64,000 bases of DNA. Source: Armatimonadota bacterium. GTDB lineage: Bacteria > Armatimonadota > Fimbriimonadia > Fimbriimonadales > Fimbriimonadaceae. The notes under the pieces are model-generated. The model saw nothing but the letters and a program-made list of their open reading frames with translations. It was not told where the DNA came from and made no database searches. Both the position numbers and the translations under genes were made by a program. The DNA is taken from the NCBI GenBank assembly GCA_037138755.1, contig JBAXHT010000001.1, positions 715,805 to 779,804 on the forward strand, in the 5' to 3' direction. Of the stretch, positions 8,178 through 16,125 are shown piece by piece. The stretch's first letter is position 1. Each line of letters starts with the position of its first letter.

Positions 8178-10126
8178 GCTCCTCGTTTGGTAGCGAAGAG
8201 CCGAATTCCTTTCAATGTCGCCGGCTTGTCACTGGCGTTCAGGATTCGTAGGTAGCGCCCTCCCATCGGCTTTGGGCGGTACACGGTGGAATCAGGATCG
8301 GCATTCGGGTAGTACCGAAGTCTCTCGCTCAGGCTCGCTTCGGCGATCCAAGGCCTTGAGTCGTTGACCTTTTCGGTGGTTCCGTAAACTGCCACGAGGA
8401 AAGCCTGCGGTAGTTCGCCTCGGAGCTCAAGTTCGCCGAGCAGCCTGTCGCGGCCCAGGTCGACCTCAACCCACGCCTTCGGGGCAAGTGTGAACGTCGT
8501 CCCGTCATTGTCATCAGTAAGACCAAGCAGCTGCGCAGGGAACGAGCTTGCTGAGTCGCGAGTTGGCTTGCCGAGGACGAGATTGTTGTCTCGCGTGATC
8601 TCGCTCGCTGGTAGATTAAACGGCAGCTCGATCGAAGCCGCCTTTGTCATCCCGCGGGCGTAGATATTGCTCAGCTTTGCCGAACTAAAGCTGAACGAAT
8701 CCTTGGCTCCGTGGATTTCGGCGGATACGGTGATCAATCCCACAAAGCCTTGCTCGGGAGACGCAGGGAAGGCATAGCCATTCTTGTCCGTAACCATCTC
8801 GGGCTGGTTTGCGAATCGGAGCTTTGCCCCAACCAGAGGATCGCCTTCGGGGGTGACTACACGCAAGATCATCACTGCCGGATAAGAGACGGTCGGGTTC
8901 ATCAGACGGTCGACCTGGAACATGGTGAGCGGACCGGTTTCCGGTCGAGCGAGCTGCTTAAACAGCGGCTCGTTCGTCGGCCTCGCCGGAGGAACAAGGG
9001 CGGCAAGCAGTGAGATGTCCGTCAGGTTTTCGTCTGGTGCATTCTGAGGGATCAGTTGCTTGATCAGGTCAACTTGACTCTGTTGCCCCAACGGATTAAC
9101 GTGTCTATTTGCTCCGATGGGCGCGAAGCTGTAGGTCGAAGCGTCGACAGCGTTGAGATTCCAAGCTCGCGAGGTATCAGGACTGACTTCAAGCCAAGTT
9201 CCGTTCGGATCGATGAAGATTGGATTCGTTGCAATCGCCTGATCTCCAAAGGCCGGGACGATTCGATAGATTGCGTTGCGGCTGTCCTTTGATCTCGAAG
9301 GAGACGGCAGCTTCAGCTCAACCTCAGTCGCCCCACCTTGGATCGTCGTTTGCGACGAAACTTGAGTGCCGCCAAAAACCCGATAGCCGGTGATTGGCTG
9401 GTCGCTGTTCAGGGTGATTTTATCTCCGCTCTTGGTGAGCCAGGTCTTTGCAGTTTTCGCAGGCTTCGCAGCCAAAGTCAAATGGAGCTCAGGTTGGTCA
9501 GACGGCGAGAGAGAGCTCCAGACTTCTGTCTTAGTTGAGCATTCAACTAAGAGTCCGAAGTTAAGTCCCTCGTGGCTTTTGAGATACTGCAAGGTGGAAC
9601 CGAGGCCGGAGATCGTGACCGTATCTCCCTTGACCTCAACCTTGGCATTAAGCTTTTCGGAGTCTTCGCTCCCCAATGCGCCTGGAGTCTGCCAGTTTCC
9701 AGTGTCGCCGCCTGACTTGGTCCAAGTGACACCAGGAGCAAACGGCACCTCGGCTCCGACGACCGGAGCTTTGATTCGCTTTGAGAGGGCTTGCACACCC
9801 GGCCAAAGCCAAGGTCGCTTCATGAGCCGGACGCCGGTGATGCCCGCCTTTTCTGGGTCAGACAGCTTGAACTTGATGGAGGCGTCTATAACTTCTTTCC
9901 CTTCGCCAACTGCAAGATCGAGCGAGCCGAATCGGATGAGAATGCTTCGCTTGGCATCGCCAGAGAGACCGAAGCTGGTCGGTATCGGCAGACCTGGAGC
10001 CTCTGCGTCGATCTGGGCTTCTTGAACATCCCAATATCGAACCAGGGGAGAAGCTTCGAGATTGACTCCGCGCCGAAGGATCAGAGTATCGGCTGCGACT
10101 GCGGCGAAGGCCAGCGTGGAAAGCAT
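8174..10126 (-). CDS. Large exported protein with DNRLRE-like and F5/8 type C-like domains, function unknown
   Basis: About 650 residues from ATG 10126, where a signal peptide (MLSTLAFAAVAADT) begins. The longer frame to 10201 would run through a terminator hairpin and is rejected. The N-terminal ~200 residues (RGVNLEASPLVRYWDVQEAQIDAE, later GLNFGLLVECS) resemble DNRLRE domains of surface proteins. The middle contains Ig-like stretches, and the C-terminal ~150 residues (DDNDGTTFTLAPKAWVEVDLG, RYLRILNASDKPATLKGIRLF) resemble an F5/8 type C carbohydrate-binding sandwich. It is likely a surface or periplasmic binding protein; no catalytic motif was seen. A CAAACT box lies 6 bases before the start. 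Confidence 0.55.
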   Translation of the reverse strand: MLSTLAFAAVAADTLILRRGVNLEASPLVRYWDVQEAQIDAEAPGLPIPTSFGLSGDAKRSILIRFGSLDLAVGEGKEVIDASIKFKLSDPEKAGITGVRLMKRPWLWPGVQALSKRIKAPVVGAEVPFAPGVTWTKSGGDTGNWQTPGALGSEDSEKLNAKVEVKGDTVTISGLGSTLQYLKSHEGLNFGLLVECSTKTEVWSSLSPSDQPELHLTLAAKPAKTAKTWLTKSGDKITLNSDQPITGYRVFGGTQVSSQTTIQGGATEVELKLPSPSRSKDSRNAIYRIVPAFGDQAIATNPIFIDPNGTWLEVSPDTSRAWNLNAVDASTYSFAPIGANRHVNPLGQQSQVDLIKQLIPQNAPDENLTDISLLAALVPPARPTNEPLFKQLARPETGPLTMFQVDRLMNPTVSYPAVMILRVVTPEGDPLVGAKLRFANQPEMVTDKNGYAFPASPEQGFVGLITVSAEIHGAKDSFSFSSAKLSNIYARGMTKAASIELPFNLPASEITRDNNLVLGKPTRDSASSFPAQLLGLTDDNDGTTFTLAPKAWVEVDLGRDRLLGELELRGELPQAFLVAVYGTTEKVNDSRPWIAEASLSERLRYYPNADPDSTVYRPKPMGGRYLRILNASDKPATLKGIRLFATKRGA

Positions 10127-10174
10127 CTCTCTAGTTTGACGCTTACGCCGGTCGAATGTGTCCCTAAAACAGAA

Positions 10175-10196
10175 CGACCCGCTCGTTGGCGGGTCG
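10175..10196 (-). terminator. Rho-independent terminator of the small basic protein gene
   Basis: Stem CGACCCGC/GCGGGTCG with a 6-base loop, followed on the minus strand by a T-rich CTGTTTTAGGG run. It lies 28 bases beyond the stop of the small basic gene at 10225. Confidence 0.75.
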
Positions 10197-10224
10197 ATCA
10201 AAATCGGTTGTCAGTAGATTGATC

Positions 10225-10404
10225 TTACTCTTCAGTCTTCTTTGGAGCGGCGGCTTTCTTTGCGGCAGCTGGCTTTGCTGCTTTAGGAGCGGCGGCTTTC
10301 TTTTCTTTCTTAGCTCCGCCGGCCATTGCTTCCTTCTTAGCAGTCTTAATGATCTGCTCTTTTCGGTGTCGCTTCACTCGTAGTTCTTTATTTCGGACTC
10401 GCAT
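10225..10404 (-). CDS. Small Lys/Ala-rich basic protein (59 aa), function unknown
   Basis: The N-terminal 25 residues, MRVRNKELRVKRHRKEQIIK onward, are a strongly basic predicted helix. The rest is a K/A/P-rich tail (units such as KKAAAPKAAKPAAAKK) of the kind found in histone-H1-like and ribosome-associated bacterial proteins. It has its own terminator downstream and an AT-rich leader with GGAG about 16 bases upstream, so it appears to be transcribed alone. Such a composition suggests nucleic-acid or ribosome binding, which is inference only. Amino-acid choice is non-random and the frame is clean, so I believe it is a real gene despite its size. Confidence 0.65.
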   Translation of the reverse strand: MRVRNKELRVKRHRKEQIIKTAKKEAMAGGAKKEKKAAAPKAAKPAAAKKAAAPKKTEE

Positions 10405-10485
10405 CGTTGTTTCTAAATCTCCAGCTATATGCTAAAAAGGCAGTTTACCATAGGTGCCGATTTTGGGAGCGCGAGGGGCATCTTG

Positions 10486-11463
10486 TCAGCCTAGGATCCG
10501 TCCGATCTGCTCCAAATCGTCGTTCGACGGAACCGCGACCCCTGGCTTCCGAACCACACTGGCGGCAGTATGCGTTGCTAAGTGCAGGCTGGTCTCCGTT
10601 AGCGGCCCGAGTGCCGAGCAGAGGGCTAGCGTGGCAATGACCGTGTCGCCCGCTCCCGCTTCGTCGTAGACATCGACCCGGACGGCAGGTACCTGTGCGG
10701 TTCCAGTTGTGGTGGCGACCACCATCCCACTTCCACCTAGGGTGACAACGAGGTTGTCAATGTTGTACTGCTCGCGAAGAAGCGAGGCGATGGACGCCGC
10801 TTGGTCATCACCGATGGGCTTGTTTGAGCCTACGGCAGCACTGGCTTCAAAACGGTTCAGGCTCACCATTCCAGCACCACGATAGTAGGCCAGAGTTCCT
10901 GGTTTGGCGTTCGCAACCACCGGCAAACCCTCGCTTCTCCCGAACGCAATGATTTGTTCAATAACGCCTTGGGGGATCGCGCCTTTTTGGTAGTCGCTAA
11001 GCAGGATCACGTTTCGCCCGGTGGAGTTCGCTTGGACACGCTGGATCAACTGCTGGGCGATCGACTCGGGAATAGGTCGGTCGTCCTCGTGGTCGATTCG
11101 CAAAACTTGGTGCGAGTGGTTTGCAACGACACGGGTCTTTCTGGTCGTCGGCCTCGCCGGATCGCGCTGAATGAGAATTGGGTCGATCCCGCTGAGTTTG
11201 AGGGCGTTCTCAAGATCGTCTCCTGCGCTATCCTGTCCGGCGATCCCGATGATTCCGGTCTTTGCGCCGAGGGCCATCAGGTTCATCGCAACGTTTGCGG
11301 CGCCACCGGGAACGGAGCTGACCTTCGACTGCTTCACAACAAGCACCGGAGCCTCTTGGCTGACCCGAGTCGCTTGTCCGTAAATGTACTCGTCAAGCAT
11401 CAGGTCTCCGACGACGAGGACGCTCAGTCCGTGAAACTTCGAAAGATAGCCTTTCCCGTTCAC
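10486..11463 (-). CDS. rfaE1: PfkB-family kinase, RfaE1/HldE kinase-domain-like
   Basis: A 325-residue PfkB-type sugar kinase. Visible motifs are the N-terminal VVGDLMLDEYIYG, substrate-binding GGAANVAMNL, and the C-terminal anion hole and catalytic aspartate in YDEAGAGDTV. Sequence style (EAPVLVVKQSKVSSVPGGAANVA, VLLSDYQKGAIP) matches the D-glycero-beta-D-manno-heptose-7-phosphate kinase domain of HldE/RfaE, which supplies heptose for LPS. The cytidylyltransferase half of bifunctional HldE is absent. It overlaps lgt by 4 bases (ATGA), so both are one transcript and both serve the envelope. A ribokinase-like activity on another sugar phosphate cannot be excluded. Confidence 0.75.
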   Translation of the reverse strand: MNGKGYLSKFHGLSVLVVGDLMLDEYIYGQATRVSQEAPVLVVKQSKVSSVPGGAANVAMNLMALGAKTGIIGIAGQDSAGDDLENALKLSGIDPILIQRDPARPTTRKTRVVANHSHQVLRIDHEDDRPIPESIAQQLIQRVQANSTGRNVILLSDYQKGAIPQGVIEQIIAFGRSEGLPVVANAKPGTLAYYRGAGMVSLNRFEASAAVGSNKPIGDDQAASIASLLREQYNIDNLVVTLGGSGMVVATTTGTAQVPAVRVDVYDEAGAGDTVIATLALCSALGPLTETSLHLATHTAASVVRKPGVAVPSNDDLEQIGRILG

Positions 11464-12218
11464 GCCGCCACCGCAGCCTTGGCCGGGCGCAGCACGAAGA
11501 AGAGTCCAAAGAGCGCAACCACGATAGCCATCACGTGACCTTCAGTAAACGGTAGCCCGCCGATGGTTGTCGAGCTAGAGCCCGCCCTGAAAAACTCGTA
11601 GATGAAGCGAGTCAAGCCATGCAGTACGAAAACCAAACCGAAGGTAAATCCTGGCTTGTCCGATCGCTTCTCTAACTGAAGAACCACGAAAAACACGATG
11701 AGATTCATCAGTGAATCGTAAAGCTGGGCGGGAACGGTTTGGGCCTTCGCCTCGGCGCTATAAACAGTAAACGGAAACGCTGTCGCCGCGACCGCTCCAT
11801 GACAACACCCGTTCAGAAGGCATCCGATTCGTCCGATCACGTGCCCAATCACAAACGCCGGGCCAGCTAAATCAAGAAACCCAATGACGCTGAGCTTCTT
11901 CCGCTTACACCAAATCGCCGCCGCAAGGCCGCCGACGATGAACCCGCCAAAACTCGTCAGGCCCTGCATCTGCAGGCTAAAGAGCTGATCCGTGTGCGCC
12001 AAGTAGTACGGCAAATCTTGGATGATAAAGAACACCCGTGCGCCAAGAATTCCGCCGATGATGGCAACAAATGCGACATCCGAAACCTGCTGCTTGGTGA
12101 ACCCAAACCTCTCGGCCCGCCTGGAAGCCACCATGAGTGAGAGCAGGAAGGCGACGACCATCGCCGCGCCAAAACTAGCAATCTTAAAATTGCCGATGTG
12201 AATCAGCTCGGGATGCAT
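11460..12218 (-). CDS. lgt: Prolipoprotein diacylglyceryl transferase
   Basis: A 252-residue polytopic membrane protein with about seven hydrophobic segments. The Lgt signature is present as HVIGRIGCLLNGCCHG, and the C-terminal YEFFRAGSSS and FTEGHVMAI segments fit the family. Lgt moves diacylglycerol from phosphatidylglycerol to the lipobox cysteine of prolipoproteins, so it would act on the lipoproteins encoded at 7215, 19406 and 22262. It is first in a two-gene unit with the PfkB kinase. A TACACT -10-like box lies 8 bases before the ATG. Confidence 0.95.
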   Translation of the reverse strand: MHPELIHIGNFKIASFGAAMVVAFLLSLMVASRRAERFGFTKQQVSDVAFVAIIGGILGARVFFIIQDLPYYLAHTDQLFSLQMQGLTSFGGFIVGGLAAAIWCKRKKLSVIGFLDLAGPAFVIGHVIGRIGCLLNGCCHGAVAATAFPFTVYSAEAKAQTVPAQLYDSLMNLIVFFVVLQLEKRSDKPGFTFGLVFVLHGLTRFIYEFFRAGSSSTTIGGLPFTEGHVMAIVVALFGLFFVLRPAKAAVAA

Positions 12219-12226
12219 CGGCTAGA

Positions 12227-12232
12227 AGTGTA
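12227..12232 (-). promoter_or_regulatory. -10-like box TACACT of lgt
   Basis: On the minus strand TACACT ends 8 bases before the lgt ATG at 12218 with no ribosome binding site between. Same arrangement as the other leaderless-type starts in this window. Confidence 0.4.
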
Positions 12233-12236
12233 CCGA

Positions 12237-12710
12237 CTAGCGAATGTAGCGCCCAGCACCGACAAGCTCGAACTTCTCGATCATCGAGTTGATTTCTTCG
12301 GGATGAGATTCGGCGTAACGCAGAGCAGCCTTGATCTCACTCATCGGCAAGCTGGGATACATATTCGCCAACCCATTGACAGTGGCGCCTTTTCGCGATT
12401 CTCGGGCAACCTCCCAGACCGCAACCTGGCAAGAGACAAGCTTGGCAACGCCATCTACGATCTCAATTCGATGATCGCCTGTGCTGTGATAATGCGCGAG
12501 CTTCGATTCAGCTTCTTCTCGCCCGATTAGAAGGAGCTCAGAGACCTCCGGAATCGAGATTTGCCCTTCATCCGCAGCCATGATGGCAAGCTCTTCCAGA
12601 AGATTTGGATAGCGGTTCCAAAGAGCCGTCAAGAGCTCTTCCAGCCGCTCGGGTGTGCGTTGCCCAATGCGTTGAAGCTGGTCCAGTTGCCAAGATGCTT
12701 GCCGTGTCAT
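12237..12710 (-). CDS. DUF433-domain protein with N-terminal helical extension
   Basis: 157 residues. Residues ~95-145 (CQVAVWEVARESRKGATVNGL, then MYPSLPMSEIKAALRYAES) match the DUF433 helix-turn-helix, where a fixed phrase on repeated attempts or progressions precedes YPxLxxxxIxAALxYA. The first ~90 residues (LLTALWNRYPNLLEELAIMA, EVSELLLIGREEAESKLAHY) are helical and may be a second DNA- or protein-binding module. DUF433 proteins are usually antitoxins paired with a PIN-like DUF5615 toxin, but no partner lies beside it. It sits 18 bases upstream of lgt in the same orientation. A regulator role is inferred. Confidence 0.6.
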   Translation of the reverse strand: MTRQASWQLDQLQRIGQRTPERLEELLTALWNRYPNLLEELAIMAADEGQISIPEVSELLLIGREEAESKLAHYHSTGDHRIEIVDGVAKLVSCQVAVWEVARESRKGATVNGLANMYPSLPMSEIKAALRYAESHPEEINSMIEKFELVGAGRYIR

Positions 12711-12771
12711 TTACTCTAATGCCTATGCCCTGTTTCTTTATATGATTTGGGAGTAGACATCGTCGGCTACG

Positions 12772-13653
12772 TCAATGCTGATTATGCCCAATTCCTGACT
12801 GAAAGTGTTCCCTCAGGAACCCGAGGACTTCCTCGAAATACTTCTCAGGGTCCTCCCAGCGCGCCTCGGAGTGGTTGCGTCCGGTGAACCAGACGAGCTT
12901 TTTGGGACCCTTCAATGAAGCAAAGTTGCCTTCAGCGGCTTTTGGTAGGGCTAGCGAGTCTCGATCTCCATGGAGAACCAACGTTGGTTTCCCGATCTTT
13001 GATAAAGCATCTGAAACTCGAATCCGAAATGGATTCAAACCCAGAATAGGAATCCCGAGGTAGATCACTGGCTTGAGCAGAATCTGCATCTTTTTTCCCC
13101 CTAGAAAGTTCCACCAGCCATCAATCGCACTACTCAAATGGTCGTAGGCCGAATCCAAAATCAGCACATCCGCACACGACGAATCTTCAGCCAGAGCGAA
13201 CGCCGAGGCTGCCGAGCCCATCGAACTCCCGATCAAGGCCACCGGAACTCCCGGATGCTTCGCCCGAACCCAGGCGCAAGCCGCCAAAACCGCCGTCCGC
13301 TCACGCCAACCCAACCCCGACTTCCGCCCTTGCGATGCCCCGCAAGCCGGAAAATCGAAGTAGAGCGACGCGTACCCATTCTCCAACAGTCTCGGAGCCA
13401 ATGGAGCCATCTCTGCCCGGTTCATCATATAGCCGTGGGCGCAAATAACCACCCCTTTTGGTGATGAACACGGCACCCACCAGCCCCGCAGTTTCAGACC
13501 AGTTGAAGGATCGTCAAACTCCACCCATTCTTGCGGAGCCCCAAGAAACCCCGGAGACAAGAACAACGGAGTTCGCATCGGATACGCGAAAAGGTAAGCG
13601 ATCCCCGCCATCGCCGTCACATACAGGCCAAGAAGTAGAAAAAGAATGAACAT
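12772..13653 (-). CDS. Membrane-anchored alpha/beta hydrolase
   Basis: 293 residues. The N-terminal ~25 residues form one transmembrane or uncleaved signal helix (LFLLLGLYVTAMAGIAYLF). The hydrolase core has an oxyanion segment VVICAHGYMMNR, nucleophile elbow GSSMGS, acid in LHGDRDS and histidine in TGRNHSEA, a complete catalytic triad. It resembles YqkD/BAAT-like hydrolases, so it is likely an esterase or peptidase facing the periplasm or cytoplasmic membrane surface. Natural substrate unknown. It is divergent from the ASCH gene across 45 bases. Confidence 0.8.
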   Translation of the reverse strand: MFILFLLLGLYVTAMAGIAYLFAYPMRTPLFLSPGFLGAPQEWVEFDDPSTGLKLRGWWVPCSSPKGVVICAHGYMMNRAEMAPLAPRLLENGYASLYFDFPACGASQGRKSGLGWRERTAVLAACAWVRAKHPGVPVALIGSSMGSAASAFALAEDSSCADVLILDSAYDHLSSAIDGWWNFLGGKKMQILLKPVIYLGIPILGLNPFRIRVSDALSKIGKPTLVLHGDRDSLALPKAAEGNFASLKGPKKLVWFTGRNHSEARWEDPEKYFEEVLGFLREHFQSGIGHNQH

Positions 13654-13698
13654 GTTTGCGTTTTGTGGCTGGGTTAGAAGACAATGTTAGCAGTCTCC

Positions 13699-14046
13699 AT
13701 GTTCGCACTCAACTTTTACTCAGATTTGTACGGCGACGTTTTGAAAAACAACCGCAAAACGGTCACGATTCGACTGGGGGATAAGGCCGACAAGTATGTG
13801 GAGGGCATGGTCGTCTGGGTCACCGTCGGCCCCCGCTTCGGCCGCCGCCAGAAGTTGTACTCCGCAATCATCGACCGAGTAGAAGTGAAGCCGATTCATG
13901 AACTCTCACCGAGAGACATCGAGCGCGAAAATCCCGAGTTCCGCTCGCAAGATGATGTGATCGGGTTGCTTTCGCGGGTTTATGGGGACTTGATCACGCC
14001 GAACCACCACGTCACCGTCATCTACTTCTCTCGCATCGACGAGTAG
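13699..14046 (+). CDS. ASCH-domain (PUA-like fold) RNA-binding protein
   Basis: 115 residues from the ATG at 13699; a longer start at 13684 is possible but MFALNFYSDLY fits better as the N-terminus. The segment NRKTVTIRLGDKADKYVEGMVVWVTVG is the ASCH signature: an N-R-K-T-x-T-I-R motif and then a small beta barrel. ASCH proteins share the PUA fold and are thought to bind RNA or modified nucleosides, sometimes as ribonucleases or acyl-cytidine amidohydrolases. No transcription partner is obvious. Family call moderate to good, activity unknown. Confidence 0.7.
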   Translation: MFALNFYSDLYGDVLKNNRKTVTIRLGDKADKYVEGMVVWVTVGPRFGRRQKLYSAIIDRVEVKPIHELSPRDIERENPEFRSQDDVIGLLSRVYGDLITPNHHVTVIYFSRIDE

Positions 14047-14139
14047 GTCAGTTGAACCCACAATTTTGACGGCGAGTCATACAATCTCCGCTCGCTGAGG
14101 TCACCGAGTGCGTTGCGACGGGGTTAAACTCCGTTCCAA

Positions 14140-15675
14140 ATGAGCTTCAAAATTGCCGTCCTAGGCGCCGGTTCCGTTGGATTCACTCGCACTATGGTGC
14201 GAGACCTTCTGTGCGTCCCTGAGTTTGCGGAGATGACGGTTGCTCTACACGACATCAACGAGCACAACCTCTCGATGGTCCACCAACTCATCGAAAGAGA
14301 CGTCAAATCCTCCAACCTCCCTACCAAGATCGAAAGCCATCTCGACCGCCGCAAAGCTCTCGAAGGTGCCAAATACGTGTTCTCATTCGTCCGAGTCGGC
14401 GGCCTCGAAGCCTTCGCCTACGACATCAACACACCACTGGAATACGGCGTGGATCAGTGCGTTGGCGACACCCTTGGCCCCGGCGGAATCATGTACGCCC
14501 AGCGCGGCATCCCTGTCCTCCTCGACTTCTGCGCGGACATGGAAGAAGTCGCCCACGACGAAGTCCTCTTCCTCAACTACAGCAACCCGATGGCGATGCT
14601 CACCTGGGCCTGCAACAAATACACCGAAATCCCCACCATCGGCCTCTGCCACGGCGTGATCGGCGGTCACAGCCAAATCGCTTCCGTCATCGAAAACCTC
14701 GGTGTAGAGAAAGGTTGGCACCCCGAAGGCACAAAGCTGAGTCGCAAAGATATCGACATCATTTGTGCAGGTATTAACCATCAAACTTGGTATATTCAGG
14801 CGCGATACAAGGGCATGGACATGACGCCATTCCTGCTCGAAGGCTTCGAAAAACACCCTCGTTTCCCGACAACCGAGAAGGTGCGAATCGACATGCTTCG
14901 CCGCTTCGGCTACTATTCAACCGAGTCAAATGGACACCTGAGCGAGTACGTCCCCTGGTACCGAAAGCGGGCCGACGAGATCCCCGATTGGATCGACATG
15001 TCCACCTGGATCCACGGAGAAACCGGCGGCTATCTGCGCGTTTGCACCGAAGGCCGAAACTGGTTCGAGCACGAGTTTCCGCAATGGCTCAAAGACGATC
15101 CTTTTACTTTTGAACCAGAAAAGCGGGGCAACGAACATGGCTCGTACATTCTCGAAGGCCTCGAAACGGGACGAATGTATCGGGGGCACTTCTGCACCGT
15201 CAATAACGGCGTCATTACGAATCTTCCGGACGACTGTGTTATCGAAGCACCAGGCTATGTGGACGGGAATGGAATATCCATGCCAGTCGTTGGTGACCTT
15301 CCGCTCGGCTGCGCCGCAGTCTGCAACGCCAGCATCTCTGTCCAAAGAATGGCGGTCGAGGCCGCCGTCCACGGCGACCTCAACCTGCTCAAACAAGCAA
15401 TGATGATGGACCCGCTCACCGGCGCAGTCGGCAACCCGCCGGAAATCTGGCAGATGACGGACCGAATGGTCTCCGAGCTTGCCGAATGGCTCCCCCAGTA
15501 TCAGGCGTTCTTGCCCGAGATCAATGCCCGTCTCGATTCCGAGCCCTCCCTTGCGAGGCTTCGAGGCAACAAAGGCGCCGCCCGACTCGTCACGAGGTCC
15601 GTCGAGCAAATGGAAGCCGATGCCGAAGCCAAAAAGGCGGCAGCGGCGAGCGATAAAGCCGGACTCTCAACCTAG
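14140..15675 (+). CDS. GH4-family NAD-dependent glycosidase (alpha-glucosidase/galactosidase group)
   Basis: A 511-residue cytoplasmic enzyme. The N-terminus IAVLGAGSVGFTR is the Rossmann loop that holds NAD+, and NYSNPMAMLTWA, LCHGVIGG and AGINHQTWYIQ are GH4 signature segments. The metal and substrate-selecting tetrad, normally CHSV in alpha-galactosidases, reads C170-H171-G172-V173 here. GH4 enzymes use NAD+ and Mn2+ in a redox-elimination mechanism. Sugar specificity is therefore uncertain. A TAAACT box lies 9 bases before the ATG. It stands alone, with no transporter beside it. Confidence 0.87.
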   Translation: MSFKIAVLGAGSVGFTRTMVRDLLCVPEFAEMTVALHDINEHNLSMVHQLIERDVKSSNLPTKIESHLDRRKALEGAKYVFSFVRVGGLEAFAYDINTPLEYGVDQCVGDTLGPGGIMYAQRGIPVLLDFCADMEEVAHDEVLFLNYSNPMAMLTWACNKYTEIPTIGLCHGVIGGHSQIASVIENLGVEKGWHPEGTKLSRKDIDIICAGINHQTWYIQARYKGMDMTPFLLEGFEKHPRFPTTEKVRIDMLRRFGYYSTESNGHLSEYVPWYRKRADEIPDWIDMSTWIHGETGGYLRVCTEGRNWFEHEFPQWLKDDPFTFEPEKRGNEHGSYILEGLETGRMYRGHFCTVNNGVITNLPDDCVIEAPGYVDGNGISMPVVGDLPLGCAAVCNASISVQRMAVEAAVHGDLNLLKQAMMMDPLTGAVGNPPEIWQMTDRMVSELAEWLPQYQAFLPEINARLDSEPSLARLRGNKGAARLVTRSVEQMEADAEAKKAAAASDKAGLST

Positions 15676-15769
15676 ATACCAACGTGGATTCCAGGAAAAG
15701 ACTCAATGGGGATAACTCCCGCTAGTCCTTCAGTCCCGGTAACCCTTTGGGGTTTCGTATCATGGAGCC

Positions 15770-15794
15770 AAGAACCGCGCAATTACTGGTTCTT
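15770..15794 (+). terminator. Possible weak hairpin after the GH4 gene
   Basis: A 7-base-pair stem AAGAACC/GGTTCTT with an 11-base loop lies 95 bases downstream of the GH4 stop and before the small basic gene. There is no T-run, so it may instead be part of that gene's leader. Confidence 0.25.
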
Positions 15795-15827
15795 AAGACG
15801 CCCTTAACACGGCAACACGAGGATACG

Positions 15828-16058
15828 ATGACAAATCGAACACGAGCTTGGCGAAGAAAGCAAACCCGACGCGTGGTTGCAAAGATCGAAGACACAAAGG
15901 AGTGGCTCCTCAAGACGGTTCAGAAGCGGAAGGCCGACCGACCTGCCCCGGTCCCCGGTGCTAAAGAGCACAAGCACGGAAACCTCACAAAGATTCAGGA
16001 GCTCCGGCTTCAGGTCTATGTGAACCAACAGTTACTCGACGAAGTCAAAGCGGCGTAA
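15828..16058 (+). CDS. Small basic protein (76 aa), function unknown
   Basis: The ATG at 15828 is preceded by a GAGGA ribosome binding site, so I prefer it over the in-frame ATG at 15747. The sequence begins MTNRTRAWRRKQTRRVV, a basic amphipathic helix, continues with a Lys/Arg-rich middle containing KADRPAPVPGAKEHKHG, and ends in a helical segment ELRLQVYVNQQLLDEV. The charge suggests RNA, DNA or ribosome binding. I do not recognise a family. It is followed directly by a strong terminator. Confidence 0.55.
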   Translation: MTNRTRAWRRKQTRRVVAKIEDTKEWLLKTVQKRKADRPAPVPGAKEHKHGNLTKIQELRLQVYVNQQLLDEVKAA

Positions 16059-16073
16059 GGCGAGACTCAAAAC

Positions 16074-16105
16074 AAAGCCCGGTTCTCAGTTGAGAACCGG
16101 GCTTT
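16074..16105. terminator. Strong bidirectional terminator
   Basis: A 15-base-pair perfect stem (AAAGCCCGGTTCTCA with its complement) and a 2-base loop, flanked by A and T runs, lies between the convergent small basic gene and the PEP-CTERM gene. Confidence 0.9.
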
Positions 16106-16125
16106 GTCGTTTAAGAACCCGAAGC

